64,000 nt of DNA from Ephydatia muelleri. Its lineage: Eukaryota > Porifera > Demospongiae > Spongillida > Spongillidae. The first letter of the stretch is position 1. Every line of letters begins with the position of its first letter. The stretch lies in the NCBI GenBank assembly GCA_013339895.1, contig JABACO010000104.1:44127-108126 (forward strand). The letters run 5' to 3'. A program made the translations under genes and the position numbers. Shown in pieces: positions 35,558 through 47,828 of this stretch. Under the pieces are notes generated by a model that was given only the letters and a program-made list of their open reading frames with translations, searched no databases and was not told where the DNA came from.

Positions 35558-36580
35558 TTAAAAAAAAGTCATTCCCCACTGTTGGCTTTTTTGTTGACGA
35601 GAGGCTTGAGCTCTTGCAGGGCTCTCTAATATTTTTTTTTTTTTGTTCTGGGCAACAGCTTCATCATCATCTGAACTGACAACAGGTGAAACAGCACCAG
35701 CATCAATTCTGATTGTACACCTGAATGCTTTAATTGCTTCAGCATCCCCAGCATTAAGTTCACCCTTTTGTATTGCTTCCTGTACTGCTTTTTCACGTGC
35801 AACCTGGACAGATGAAGTTGTAGGTTAGTGCATGATTATTCAAATATGTAGTGCTTACATATGCAAGGCGATTTCGCTTCAACGACATACATCTTTGCCT
35901 TCTTTTTTCTTCATTCAGGTTCATGATAGCTGTATTCCTCCGGCTTGCATAGTACGCCTTGATTCTTTTTTTCAAGTCACCATTAGAAGGCATTGGAAGC
36001 TTATACAGTTGAAGGTGACTCTCAACTAACTGAAGTATTCTGGATTTTTGATCTTCATCAATACCACTCCAAGGTGTCTCTTTTAAAGACTTGTCCAATT
36101 GCTCAGCATACTCTTCAAACACTACTTGAAGTATTTTTCTGTGAATGGATTATTTCATACTATTGTCACGTGACCATTATTAAAGGGCTTACCAACGGAA
36201 CAACCACTTTAGAAGACTTTGCAACAATATTTCCTGTGGGGGGGGGGGGGGGGGGGGGGGGACAAACAGTATGTATTAAACGCTTTGAATTGATGAGGGA
36301 TACAAGTGGTTAAAAAGTACAAAACCGCTTAACACTAAGTGTTATACATGAGTATGTATACGTTTCCTTATTAAAACACCTGCCGCAGTCTACACAGAAA
36401 CCGTTTCTTTATCACATTTACAACACGTATAACATTTCCCTTCATGTTCTGATTCCACTGCACTCCTTTCTTATCCATTGCGTCCAACCGATCATTTACA
36501 CGGTTCATACTCGCTTCACGGTCCGATATTTTACGACGAAGAGCTTCTAAATCTTTATCTCGAGTACTCTTTCCAGCCAT
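35558..36580 (-). CDS. Hypothetical basic/coiled-coil protein, 2-3 exons
   Basis: Two exons are well supported. About 36121-35859 encodes FEEYAEQLDKSLKETPWSG through RRQRCMSLKRNRLAY. Exon 35803-35558 continues VAREKAVQEAIQKGELNAGD, then an acidic patch SSDDDEA and a lysine run from a 13-base A tract. They join in phase 0 across a 55-bp GT-AG intron and end at TAA. A further upstream exon, 36580-36380 (MAGKSTRDKDLEALRRKISD), predicts a coiled coil and has a GT donor. Its phase does not match the next acceptor as drawn, so its membership is uncertain. No family is recognised. A transposon-derived origin is possible given the surroundings. Confidence 0.45.
36239..36261. repeat. Poly-G tract
   Basis: An uninterrupted G run of about 22 bases with no clear transposon end beside it. 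Confidence 0.9.
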
Positions 36581-36599
36581 GATATTGAGCACGTTGCGT

Positions 36600-37799
36600 T
36601 ATAAAAATAAAGGAGGAATATTTTGCTGTAAAATTATCCGTACATTTTCAGCGGCAAAATATGTTGGCGCTTTGTGACTGTCAACAATGTAAAACAAGGA
36701 AATTACACTGCTACACAACTATCAGAAGGCATCATCGCTATTTGGCCGCTTTAAAAAGAAACCTCAATGTGATTCAAGCTCTAAAGTTACCGGTGAGTCG
36801 CACAGATAGAACAATGAGTCATAACTACATATGTATGTTTTACAAACTGTGCCACACTCAGAGAAATGTACAATCTCCAATAGCTTTGAAACAGGTAAGG
36901 TGTTTAGAATTCGAATGTTTGATATATAATATTGCTGTATAGCCATTAAAACTACCTATCCAGATTAATTTTGTCGTGATTATAGTGCTTGGTTGATATA
37001 CACAAACCATATCATGATGAGCATTGTAATGCTGCATGGCTATAACGTTTGTAATGAAATGATTCTGTCATCAATACATGCAGATCTTGCACCGAAAAGT
37101 CATAGATCTGAAAACTCTACTGCTCAGTGTGATGTTATGTATGGTGAGTTATATTTAGTTATACTCTTGTATTCCTCAAGCTCATAGTTGTATTCAGATA
37201 AATAGATAATAAACAGAATCACACAGCAGTTCTTGATTGATACCACGGCTGTTTCTCAAGATCCCTCATTTGGTGAAAAATCATTTCCAAGAGCCCTAAA
37301 ACAATTTGTCTCACCCAGCCATTCACACTACAGTGTCTTATACTGTACAATAATAGATTACCTGAAGTAATCATTTAGCTCTTCAGCGTGGCAAGAGCCT
37401 TATGGACGCCTGGCGACATCTCGCCAAATAGGGTATGGCTATATAATTACGTGCCGAGTGCCTCTTCCCCGCCCCCCTCCGCGATGCGAAATTCTAGTTT
37501 GGCGGAGAAAATTAAATTGATGGTGCCGCCACGGTTGGCGGAACTTTCCGCCAACTAGTTGTCGCCAAAACGTCTTGGCAGTACGGTACGTCTTGGCAGT
37601 ACGGTAGCCAGTCGCTCCAACATCTCGTCACGGAATGTACCGCTCCAAGGGAGATTTGGTTGACGCTAAAGGATCGTTTTGAGCGGAAAGGTCTAACGAG
37701 CTAAATGCTCTTGATGCGTGCGTGAATTTCGCCTTATTCAAGGACAAACGATCAGTGATCATCTTACGCGATTTAATAGATTTGTGACAAAATGGTAGC
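36600..37799. other. Gene-free spacer
   Basis: No recognised gene. A short direct repeat (CGTCTTGGCAGTACGGTA) is tandem near 37570-37605. Confidence 0.4.
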
Positions 37800-39000
37800 C
37801 ATCGACTAACATGTCACAGAGGAACAAAAAGTGATGATTTTATTGCTAAGCCTTTATCACTGTCTTGGTGCTATTGTAAATATTATTTGGCACAAACTGT
37901 AGACTGGAATTGGGATGCTGAAACAACTACAACAGCTAATGAAATGTTCACCATACTACAAAGTTTTAAAATGGTTGTGACACTTGTGATTTTGAAAAAT
38001 ACTCTGGATATTGTGAAAAGCCTAGCTTCAAAGCTACAGCAACGAGACATGGACATATATTTTACTTTAAAAATGATAAGTGAGGTCATTTCCAATATCC
38101 ATGCTCTTTGTAGTAACATGCATTGATGAAACTATTGACGTTTGGTATAAACAAGCACAAACTCTTGCTGATACAATTGGACACACCAAGAAGAGCAAAA
38201 GCTCAAAGATTTAGAGCCTACGCTTCAGCAGAAAGCCCACAAGAGTATTACAAAATATCGGTATTAATTCCATTCATTGATGAATTTTTGCAGCAACTAA
38301 ATGATAGGTTTAGTATGGATAACAGACATGTCATTCAATGTTTATTTTCTATCATCCCCTCACTAATAGTTGATAATGCTAACATTCAAGGGATGGCGGC
38401 TGACTTAACTCAACTTGAGGAGGTCTTCATCACTCCTTAGTGAGTTGCAACAGTGGAAGTTGTATTGGCAATGTAAGGAGAAGGATGTAGCCTGTGATTT
38501 AAGGACATCTTATTTACATTGTGATGGAGATGCCTTCTCAAACATTCGACAATTTCTTCTACTGGGATGCACTATTCCAATCACAAGTGCTGAGGAGGAG
38601 CGGTCATTTTCTCTCTTCAGGAGGATTAAACACATTTGAGGACGGGATGAATGAATCAAGATTGAGTTCCCTCTCCATGATGGCCATGCATTTTGATTGA
38701 TGTCCATTTCGATATTCGCACAATTGTGAAACATTTCATCCAAAAGCATCCGAGGCGGTTATACACCCCAAATTTGTTACAATAAAATGTAGATACAACA
38801 GTGCCGGGCCATATGTGTGTTTAGCACGTATTTTACATGCTATTAATACAATCGAAACCAGAACCGCTTAATGGCGTCAATTGATGTTGATTATGTATGG
38901 TAAATTTGGCTTTGTAGCGCGGCGCACGCGAGGTGTGCAGCTAAAAATTTGCGAGCGCGATTCGCGCGCGCCTCCTTTCGTCACTCTGGTTCCACCCCTC

Positions 39001-39049
<49 letters not shown>

Positions 39050-39076
39050 TTACTTTTATTCCTGAATCCGCCCCTG
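37800..39076 (+). mobile_element. Degraded hAT transposon with right terminus
   Basis: The right end is CCTGAATCCGCCCCTG, closing at 39076 after a C-run of about 50 bases. The left end was not found, and the left limit given is only where transposase similarity starts. The interior holds a plus-strand hAT transposase relic. A GC-rich patch near 38918-38975 (GCGAGCGCGATTCGCGCGCG) lies just before the C-run. Confidence 0.6.
37880..38638 (+). pseudogene. hAT transposase relic (P52rIPK-like type)
   Basis: Pieces in changing frames follow the hAT order. SKLQQRDMDIYFTLKMISEV near 38030 is followed by WYKQAQTLADTIGHTKKSKS near 38145, ESPQEYYKISVLIPFIDEFL near 38240, and the dimerisation block AEEERSFSLFRRIKHI ending near 38635. 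At least three frame changes are present. The order and motifs match the relic at 3322-4198, so both belong to the same broad hAT group, though the sequences differ. Confidence 0.8.
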
Positions 39077-40065
39077 TATGTGTTAAGCAATCAAAGAAGT
39101 CGCAAGTTCCTAAAGTAATCATTAACTATTGGAAAGAATGATGAATGCGAAGGACATTACAATATCACTTTACGGGCTATTGCAATTGGCCGATTATATA
39201 ATGGGAGACCTAAATTTGGATGCAATGTGTATTTGACCCTGTGAACCTTATAAAGAGTGTCTATGTTGTGCAATTATGGCATCACGAACTTGAATACTTT
39301 TACAGTAGCTGCATGGAGAAGTCAAGCAGTTACAGGTTTTTATAGCGCGATCTAGTCAAATTGCGTACATGGACATTGTTAGTCACCGGCGACGCAATGT
39401 TTGAACGTTATAATTATAACTTACGAAATAGTAATCTGTTTTCCGTGGCAAAAGAATATTTTCGATGCATTCAATTTGCTCTGTTGGGCTGTGCATAAAA
39501 GTTCAAGTTATCAAGTTATATTAATTTTCAAAAATTATTAAAGTACCTTGCCGACCAACGCGTAATTATCACTCAATCAACGGTCAGCCTAATCAAGTGT
39601 TAATAGCCCACAGCACTTACCAGTTCAAGGCTGTTTCGGTTGTGACTTTATATGATTGGAATTACGGTATTTCCAATTCATGGTGGACTCAAAGCTCATT
39701 AATAAACACTTAACATCGGAGACAGTTTATTCACTACTTTTTGCCGGAATACAGGGTTTTATAGTTGAAATAGGTTAAGCACACACTCTACTTCGCACAA
39801 CATCTATGACGCATATTAACACAACGATTCTAACTTCGAAACAGCGCTCGCGCATTTAATGGCAGTCTCATGTATCGTCTTTGCCTACGTATTATACGAA
39901 ATCGCGCTTATAAAGTGGCTACTATTTGTTCCAGACTAACAAGCTAAGCCTGGGAAGCGATGATATGAATTCTAAAAGTTATACACGCTTTCTATCAGTA
40001 GACAAACCGATGGTTTAACGATGAATATTTACACTACTCACGGTACCTGTATTCTGGCAGACGTT
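39077..40065. other. Gene-free spacer
   Basis: No recognised gene, RNA or repeat. Confidence 0.4.
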
Positions 40066-40583
40066 TTGTAGAGTTTGCGGGTGCAAGCTTTTCGTAGATC
40101 ACAAACAAGCAAAGCTCAAATAATCGCAATCTATGCACACACCAATGTACCTCCCACACGGAAGAGATTTTGCAAGCCTTTCATATTGAGGGTAGCCCTG
40201 AGATCCACTCCCCCAGGATTTATGCTGCTCAAAAGTAGACACCTTACAAGTGCTCAGTGGAGCCATATGACTGGTTTAGTCATTCCACGGAGAGATGCCT
40301 GCAGTTTTTCATGGCTTGCTTATCAGCTTGTATATTTTATATAAGGGCTGTTATGGTCATAAGCCATTTTAAACACCGCGGACAGGAAAGAAGACAGGAA
40401 AGTCTGGTATGGGGAGTACTCCAGCAAAATTGTGGAGCACATAAAGTTTCAAAGGATAATACCACATGCACAGCTGCTATGTGCCATTGAGGAGCTGCAG
40501 TGTCCTATTTGCTTTGGTGTGCTGCCGCAACCAATACAGCTCCCATGCAATAGGTTCGTGTGTGCCAACTGTCTGATAGAGTA
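40066..40583 (+). pseudogene. CRVCG zinc module followed by RING-like exon (possible RAG1-N-terminus-like)
   Basis: Near 40066 the strand reads RRFCRVCGCKLFVDHKQAK, then after frame changes FHIEGSPEIHSPRIYAAQK. From about 40380 one frame reads RKVWYGEYSSKIVEHIKF, then ELQCPICFGVLPQPIQLPCN and RFVCANCLIE, ending at a GT-AG-type donor (GAG|TAAGT context). The last part is a RING-type zinc motif (CPIC...C.RFVC..C). The usual zinc-binding His is Arg or Asn. The order (CRVCG module, then RING-like) is what I would expect of RAG1 N-terminal-like proteins. Frame breaks between the two modules mean it is decayed or incompletely modelled. No RAG1 core is recognised in the window. Confidence 0.4.
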
Positions 40584-40589
40584 AGTCAC

Positions 40590-41551
40590 TTGGCTGGTAC
40601 CATGCATGGTCCATGTTGTTATATGTGTTTACTTCCAGAATGCGTACTCATTAAAGCCTGCCTGTAGAATGGTGCAACTGTTGCGGCATGATAAAACGCG
40701 GCATTGACGCTGTTAGAATATATATTTAGGGTTTAGGGCCGCGCCAAAGGCGCAAGGGACCAGGTCAATTTGCACCTGGAATCCGAATCCGGTGTCAAAA
40801 AGCACCCGTCTTACACCTAAAATGTTTACGCAATGTTTTGGCCGTCAATGACCACTGGACGAGGGTGCCTTCGGCGCCATAGAAAAATCCTGTATTGGTG
40901 CTATCTGCATCATGTAAAAGAAGCGCATTATAGACATTGTTGTATGCAGTCAAGTGAGGAAGCAAGAGATGCATGCACTAGTCGGTAAGGTGGTGTACTG
41001 GATGCTTAATACAACAGAAGAGAACTGAAGAGAATATTATTTTATTCAAGGGACCTACACTCTGATTGTTGGAACATATCATAATGCTAATTTTTAACAC
41101 ACCCAATTCAGTGATGTCCTCATGAACAGTACTTTCAAATCACTGTGGAATAGTACCAGTATGCAAAGATTGGCAGAAGGAAACAGCTTGGGCTCAAATT
41201 CATCAGCTGTATAAGCATATGTCAAGCACCTATTGTATAGCAAAAGGAAGAGTACGAGGTGATGCAAATTACTTTTTCAGAGCCGTAGCATTTGTTATAA
41301 CTGGATCCAGGTAGTCTCTCACACCCAGGCCATGGGTTGGTGAGCCTAATTGACCATTCTAGAGGATTCATTTAGGATCACCAAAGAGTATAGTATGATG
41401 AGTTTGACCCACCTAAAGACTTTTAGCCCGCGCATAATTTCAATTACTTGAACAATTTGTGAGTTTCATTCTTTTTCCTCCCTTTGTTTATGATTACGGC
41501 AGCACATTTTGTGCAGACGCGCGCGTTAATCGCAAATTCGTGCCACACGAA
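40590..41551. other. Spacer upstream of the tRNA
   Basis: No recognised gene. A small GC-rich patch (GCGCCAAAGGCGC) lies near 40742. Confidence 0.4.
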
Positions 41552-41557
41552 GCACTT

Positions 41558-41601
<44 letters not shown>

Positions 41602-41625
41602 CTGGTTCGAGTCCAGCCAGGTGCG
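41552..41625 (+). tRNA. tRNA-Asn (anticodon GTT)
   Basis: The cloverleaf is complete. The acceptor stem GCACTTG pairs with CAGGTGC (one G-T pair), and the D stem GCGC pairs with GCGC. The anticodon stem TTCGG/CCGAA has loop CTGTTAA, anticodon GTT. The T stem GCTGG/CCAGC has loop TTCGAGT. The discriminator base is G; no CCA is encoded. It is intronless, and nine T residues follow immediately as a Pol III terminator. The internal A box and B box (GGTTCGAGTCC) are intact. Confidence 0.97.
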
Positions 41626-41634
41626 TTTTTTTTT
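41626..41634 (+). terminator. RNA polymerase III T-run terminator
   Basis: Nine consecutive T residues directly after the tRNA-Asn. Confidence 0.85.
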
Positions 41635-42008
41635 ACACTCGTCGAAAACGTGAATGCCTTTCTTGTTGATCTCTGCTGATGCATATGATATATGATGGCC
41701 TTTCTGTGTCAAGAAATTGTTCAGCTGTGTGAGGATACCATTTTATCTATCTCAAAATCATTTGGTGGCATCATCGATGCACGTTGTGGAGGTTGAAGCT
41801 CAAGCTCTTTGTCCTCTCTTCTTATCTAAATACTAATCATTTGATGGCATAATGATGATGCAATTTTAATGTGCATTGTGGCTCTGGAAAATCAACTTCA
41901 TTTGACGATCTACAGTCTTAATATAGAACGTCCATTGTCATCAAATGATTTTCAATAAAAAAAATATGAATATTTCGGCACGATGGATTGGTAAAAACAA
42001 CATTGACG

Positions 42009-42638
42009 TCATAATGAGTTTGTTGTTGCCACATTATTGTCCATATCCTTGCTCACTGAGTGCTCTGGGGTACTATAACAACTCCGTGTCCTCAAGTGCT
42101 GAAAGGTAACGTAAAAAATTAATTGCCAATCGACCACATGATTTCCTACCTGTTCCTGGGCTTGCACTTGTTTTAATTCTATGTCCAGTTTCTTAGCTTG
42201 CTCCTCCAAAGTGGAAAAGTGATATTGTTTGCTATATTCATTGGAAGCAAGTTCATCTTCATTTGGATCACTATACAAGTAGTACATTTACATGATATAG
42301 AGGAGATAGTGCTGATCACCGTATAATAGTACATCTATGGCAGGCTACAGGTGATGGTAGTACATTTACAGCATATACCATTACCTTTGGTACAAACACA
42401 AGAAGAAGAATGATAGTGGCAGAGATCCAGAACCCAATCGAGTACACAGCAGCTAAAGTGTTCACTCGTCTCTGATTGTTCATGCAGTATATGGCAAAGC
42501 ATGCAATGATAACAGCCAAGCTGACTGACGTAATGTAAACTGAGTCGTTTAGACCTTTTATTGGAACTTTTCTTGCACCAAATGCAAGCGGGATAGATAG
42601 AACTTGGATGAAACCCTTGTAGCTTAACAATATATGAT
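42009..42638 (-). CDS. Class C GPCR (GABA-B-like) 3' end: TM5-TM7 and coiled-coil tail
   Basis: Three minus-strand exons are recognisable. 42638-42385 encodes HILLSYKGFIQVLSIPLAFG, then VPIKGLNDSVYITSVSLAVI, and ends LLVFVPK. This is the TM5-to-TM7 signature of GABA-B-type receptors (YKG...LA..TR...LNDS...FVPK). 42270-42150 encodes an acidic stretch and the helix LEEQAKKLDIELKQVQAQEQ, comparable to the C-terminal coiled coil by which GABA-B subunits pair. 42098-42009 gives the tail ending VATTNSL and a stop. The last two exons join in phase. The first and second do not as drawn, so a small exon or a one-base error lies between them. Family members are plasma-membrane receptors for small ligands coupled to G proteins. 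TM1-4 and the ligand-binding domain were not found upstream, so the gene is incomplete here or a fragment. Confidence 0.65.
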
Positions 42639-42729
42639 CTGCCATATTCTTTAGCCTTGATCCGGTACGGATTGACAGTCCAATCCTATGGCAGTTCATG
42701 TAGTTACATGTATCTATGCACGGTCTCAA

Positions 42730-45214
42730 GTGAAGGGTACGAAGGACCAGTTATGCAGGAACTCAACATGCACAATGAGTAGTTGCCAAAAGAAATACTT
42801 GTACAGAGGATATGTGCAACAATACACAGAGAGTCAGTAATCAAATCAGTTGCCTGTACAAACATGCACAACAGCAGTTTAATAGAATGCATATGCATGT
42901 CACATTGTTTGTCAGTCTGTGCACCATCATTACCAGACAGTTTTATTGTATGCAACATACATGTATAGCCATCTGGTATGTGCAAGTGTACTGTGTACTT
43001 GAGTGTATGAGATTATGCCATTACGATGATGTACATGTACAGGTCCATGTGTGCAACAATGCAAGCGTGTGCACAAGTGTGAGCCAGCATGAGCGCATGC
43101 ATGTTCATGCACTATGTGTGAGCTGAAAATTGTGTAAAGAAATAACAACCCGACGTCATTGCGAGTGGGCGAGTGAGTGTACCTGAAGTTGTGGAGGTGT
43201 TGAACCCCATGGGGTACCGGACCTTGTAACGTCGACATTGTGCTTCTTTAAGACACAAAATTATATTTTCACACAGAGAAATGGTGTAGTATGACGTGAT
43301 GAAAATAGAAAGCCGATGGCGCTAACCGTTCGGAAGTTATAGCGATTCAAACGCGATGCACTTTTATTACGTTTTATAATATATACGGGATGCAACTTTC
43401 GCGGAAATTGTCACATATATATATAATTCCCAAGCAACACACTCTCCCCACCCAGCTAGGTTCTTCCTCTCATTATATAGTCTCGTCTCTCATATACGCA
43501 GAGGTCCGGCAGGATCGTTCTGTCTGTTCTCCTGTCTTAGGCACCAAGTCCGTAGTTACGTAATATACACTACACGTGTATGTGTAGTACATGTTGTTGT
43601 ATAGTAACAGTAGCATACTCCTTTACAGTGTGTGTTGTGTGAGTGTGTGTGTGCGGGTGTGCTGAAATATATGCTATGTTTAACTATTTTATTAGTTAAA
43701 CAAAGCATACATGTATTTCAGCATACCGGTGTTAATGCATAAAGTAGAGGTGTTCATAATGAAGCTAATAGTCGTAACAGAGGAGTTCTAAGAAGCAGAA
43801 ACGCGCGAGCTTTAAACAATATACACTAACATGGTCAACAGGTGCTTGGTCTGTGACCTACAGCTGCAACTCTGTACTCTTCCTCTGATTGAAGTCTGGC
43901 AACCTCCATTGTTCAGTTCAACCATGTAATGAGCACCTGGCTAGACTGTTTCAGGAACACAGGAAATTTTTAAGCTGGAACCTAACACTGTGAATAAAGA
44001 CATAGCTAGAAAAGAAGTTATCTCGGTTTAATAATGTAGAAATTTAATAATGTGGATTCCTGCATTAACTTACTCTTATTGTTTTTATTATGCAAGTTTT
44101 GAAAATGCACATGTGTATTGAAATTACGTCATTTCGAAAATTGCACAGCACAATTTCGAAATTGGGATGCAATTTTTAAATTGGAGGACAATTTCAAAAT
44201 CGATAGTCAAATTTGAAATTTTCAAATTGCGCATCGCAATTTCAAAATTGCACAAATTTACAAATCGCACGAAACATATACATGTACATGCACTGTATGC
44301 AAGTACTGCAGATGGTCTAGATGTAGTCAGTACCAAATGGGCAGTCTGTAGATATCCACTTAAATCCAGTTGCATGATTGGCACAGCTCAGGTTTGTAGA
44401 TGTGATGGGCTACAATAGGAGAGGTCATCATGTAAGGTAAAGTATACTCTGTGCAGTCCTGTTGTCCTGCATTTCACTGCTGATGATATTCATAAGAGAT
44501 AAGATATGCATTATTTAGATAGTGGTCTACAGCAGGTCTTGTTGTCTAAACATTCTCACCACTGATTGGCTGCACCATCGCTTTTGCAAATTTTCTGAGT
44601 GTGCATTCAAACACTGGCCACTGGTTGATGAGTTATGATCTTTTATTCTTATTTACAATCCAAAACATCCCCAATTATTAAGTATCACTGTCATATTATT
44701 GTGTGCCATTTAATAGCATTATGCTCATTTCTATGCAGTGCCGATAGAAATAAATAAAACTTTCTGTACATGGTCCTTTCTTAGCAATGCACCTAAAGAC
44801 AAAAACCTTAAAAAGGATTGAAGCTGTGGCAATTTATAGTTTTGTGTTAGGTTTAGCTACGAAGTTTATCATAAATAAACATACACTACAAGAAAATCTG
44901 ACCATAACTGAATGCCTAGATGCTTCAGCAGTTTTGCATGCATGGTTTATAATGAGGTCTTGTAGGGAATCAAGTGGGCGATGGTACAACTATCATGACC
45001 CACAAAAACACATGATAGTAGAACATACCAATGTAAAACCAATTATTCAGCAAAAGCAAAACAGCCTTACTGGAGGAGGTTTCATCCTGACTAAATCGTT
45101 GAAACATTGTGTTTCTATATTGTGGCTGTTAGACCAAGACCTCCTGAAGTAGGGGGAAGAAAAAAACTAAAAGTGAGGATGAAACCATGTTCTACTTCCC
45201 AGACCTTCATGTCA
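42730..45214. other. Repeat-bearing stretch without a supported gene
   Basis: About 43190-43395 is a diverged half-arm of the foldback element at 45217. About 43668-43732 is a hairpin with arms near TGCTGAAATA and GTTTAACTA, whose flank resembles 49440-49530. 44124-44275 is a cluster of short palindromes around CAATTTCGAAATTG. A 121-residue plus-strand frame at 44787-45152 has no recognisable motif. Confidence 0.5.
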
Positions 45215-45216
45215 TA

Positions 45217-46002
45217 TGGAACGTTCTATACGAAAATGGGTCTTGTGGATTTTATTTTATAACATAAAAGTTAAATCGATATATCTTCCGAAATATTAAC
45301 ACTATTGGGTTCCTAGTTTTAACACAACATACCACACCATTACTATATGTGAAAATCCATTTTGGTGTCTTACACTTGCGGGGTACCGACGTTTCAAGGT
45401 CCGATACCCTGTAGGGTTCAAAACGGCCATATCTTCAGGTAGGAGTGTCCAATTCGGTTCAAAATAGGTACCTATGTAGAAGGGTCCTACCGCTATTGAT
45501 TTGTTCTGTCCGTTAATTTTTGCTTTATCCGTTATGGAGATACAAGTGTGCAAAGAAATTGCATATTCCCCGGGCGTTACGCGCCATTAACGTATTACGA
45601 GGACGTCCTCGAGCCAGTCGTAATTACGTTAATGGCGCGTAACGCCCGGGAAATATGCAATTTCTTTGCACACTTGTATCTCCATAACGGATAAAGCAAA
45701 AATTAACGAACAAAACAAATCAATAGCGGTAGGACCCTTCTACATAGGTACCTATTTTGAACCGATTTGGACACTCCTACCTGAAGATGTGGCCGTTTTG
45801 AACCCTACGGGGTATCGGACCTTGAAACGTCGGTACCCCGCATGTGTAAGACACCAAAATGGATTTTCACATATAGTAATGGTGTGGTATGTTGTGTTAA
45901 AAATAGGAACCCAATACCGTTAATATTTCGGAAGATATATCGATTTAACTTTTATGTTATAAAATAAAATCCCCAAGACCCATTTTCGTATAGAACGTTC
46001 CA
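45217..46002. mobile_element. Foldback DNA element with ~385-bp arms
   Basis: Two long inverted arms meet near 45604 at GGGCGTTACGCGCCATTAAC and its complement. The outer ends are TGGAACGTTCTATACG and its complement. TA lies on both sides (45215-45216 and 46003-46004), as in Tc1/mariner-type insertions. An 80-odd-residue frame (MHTCISITDKAKIN...) is open in each arm, on opposite strands. It differs at only a few residues and has no known motif, so it is more likely a mirror effect than a gene. No transposase is present. Confidence 0.75.
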
Positions 46003-47828
46003 TATACATGTATATAAATAGGCTCTCTTTGTGTTAGTTGCAAGTTCATTCATGTACTGTACACTCATAATGCACATTGCACCACTGGTTGTATGGTATT
46101 CCAATTGATGATGATTTTTCATATCCCCTAGCAAATTCCCTCGTCTAGCTGTTACTGTACCGTTTGTACATAAAAATAATGGTATTATGAGACACACCCT
46201 TTAATTTAAGTTGAATGCACGTAACAATAATTTTCCTTCCTTTTTGCCATAGCTTCTGATCAAGCTGCGCAAGCAAGCACATACAGTAATGGCAGTCAAG
46301 TACTATATCATTCAAGAGTCAGCCTTGGAGTAGATGATGAAGCTGGTGTCTTGAAGTATTCAGATTCAAAAAACTTTTTCTGTCATTAGTTTGACATTGC
46401 TTATTCCACCTAGCTGTGATACAGTATGCTTATTAATGTGCATTGAATTGGTCTGTATACACCTTTTATGGCTACGTTGTTTTCGATAAATGCAATTAAT
46501 TCGGAGTGCACTATGATTTAACTGAACTTACAGAGAGAAAAAATATATATACATGGCTCATGCACGTGGCAACCGGGTGAAAAAGAAATTCAAACCAGTC
46601 CCTAGTTCGCACGTGCCAAAAGCCACGCTGCATGTACGCGCATAACACACAAATGCCGACGATCTAACCTGTGGTTATCAAAATTCTAACCTTTAACGAA
46701 TATCGTCAGGGAATGAGTCCGCGGACCGTTGTCCCTGGATGTACACAAATTTAGACGGACCGTATTTCCTAGGTATTCCCTAGGTAGTTGGGTTGGTTGG
46801 GGGGGAGGATATTCCCTAGGGAATGCCTCCCCGGACCGAAAATTGTCCCGGACCGTAATGCTTAAGACATGCACTGCATGGCCGATCGTTTCCCAGGCAA
46901 ACCGCGGTTACTTCCGGTTTAAAATTTTATTATTGTGTAATATAATAGCGGCTGCAATGCGGTAATGGTGAGTCCGCGCTTACTGTCTCTCAATACAGTG
47001 GGTGGTGCCACCTGCTCCTCTATAAAATAACAACCGGTCAGTGGAGGTTTTTTATTTTTTTTATTTCAATGGTTGAAGCGATTTACATGAATTTTGCCGA
47101 AGTAGAAGCGGTTAATTGATTCCATCGGTTAATCGATGCTCCGGCACACCCGTATTCAAGCCTCACATGTAGGTTATTGATGCAATTATTAATATACTGT
47201 GCACCAGAACTGAAATCCAACAGCACATACACTATCAATGCCTCTCACCATGCAGCTTGCCAAAGTGAAGCCCCTGCAGTCGCGCCTAGAGGATACTTGG
47301 CATGCCTCAGAGGACCTCACTTTGAAAACTTGGTTAGAAGTTTTTAGAAGGAACTAGACCTTACCTATTTCAGCCCAGAGCTAAAAATGCATGACAAATA
47401 AATGTGTAGGTGCTGTTGGATTTTATTTCTAGTGCACATATTAAGAATGTCTGTACGTACCTTCGGGATGACGCCAAGGACACTAGACATTAAAAACAGT
47501 GGCGTTTATGGTTTTCATTCATAGCGCACCCAGCGAAGTTTACATGCAAAAGCGCTCTAATACGTATGATTATCACACAGTATACTACATGCAGCTAAAC
47601 AAGATTAGGGTCCACTACATGTACAGTATAGGCTCCATGAAGGGAAAGAAACTATTGGTTGATGCTTCAATTGTACATGTTCTGCTCAGCTTATTCATAT
47701 ACCGTCATCGTGATGTAGCGGCGGTGTGATGTGCCAGCTGGAAGAAAGGAAAGAAATGAACGCAATCATACATGCACCAAACCACTTAAATCATAATCTA
47801 CTTATTATAAAAGTCTTACCAACATTAC
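46003..47828. other. Gene-free stretch
   Basis: No supported gene. The segment at 46715-46865 has repeated CGGACCG and TTCCCTAGG motifs like transposon termini, but no pair of ends is convincing. A TCGGTTAATCGATGCTCCGG-like terminus lies near 47123. Confidence 0.4.

Noticed and set aside
43668..43732. Possible microRNA precursor hairpin
   Set aside because: The hairpin is part of a repeat family also seen near 49440. Without small-RNA data it cannot be told from a repeat-derived foldback.
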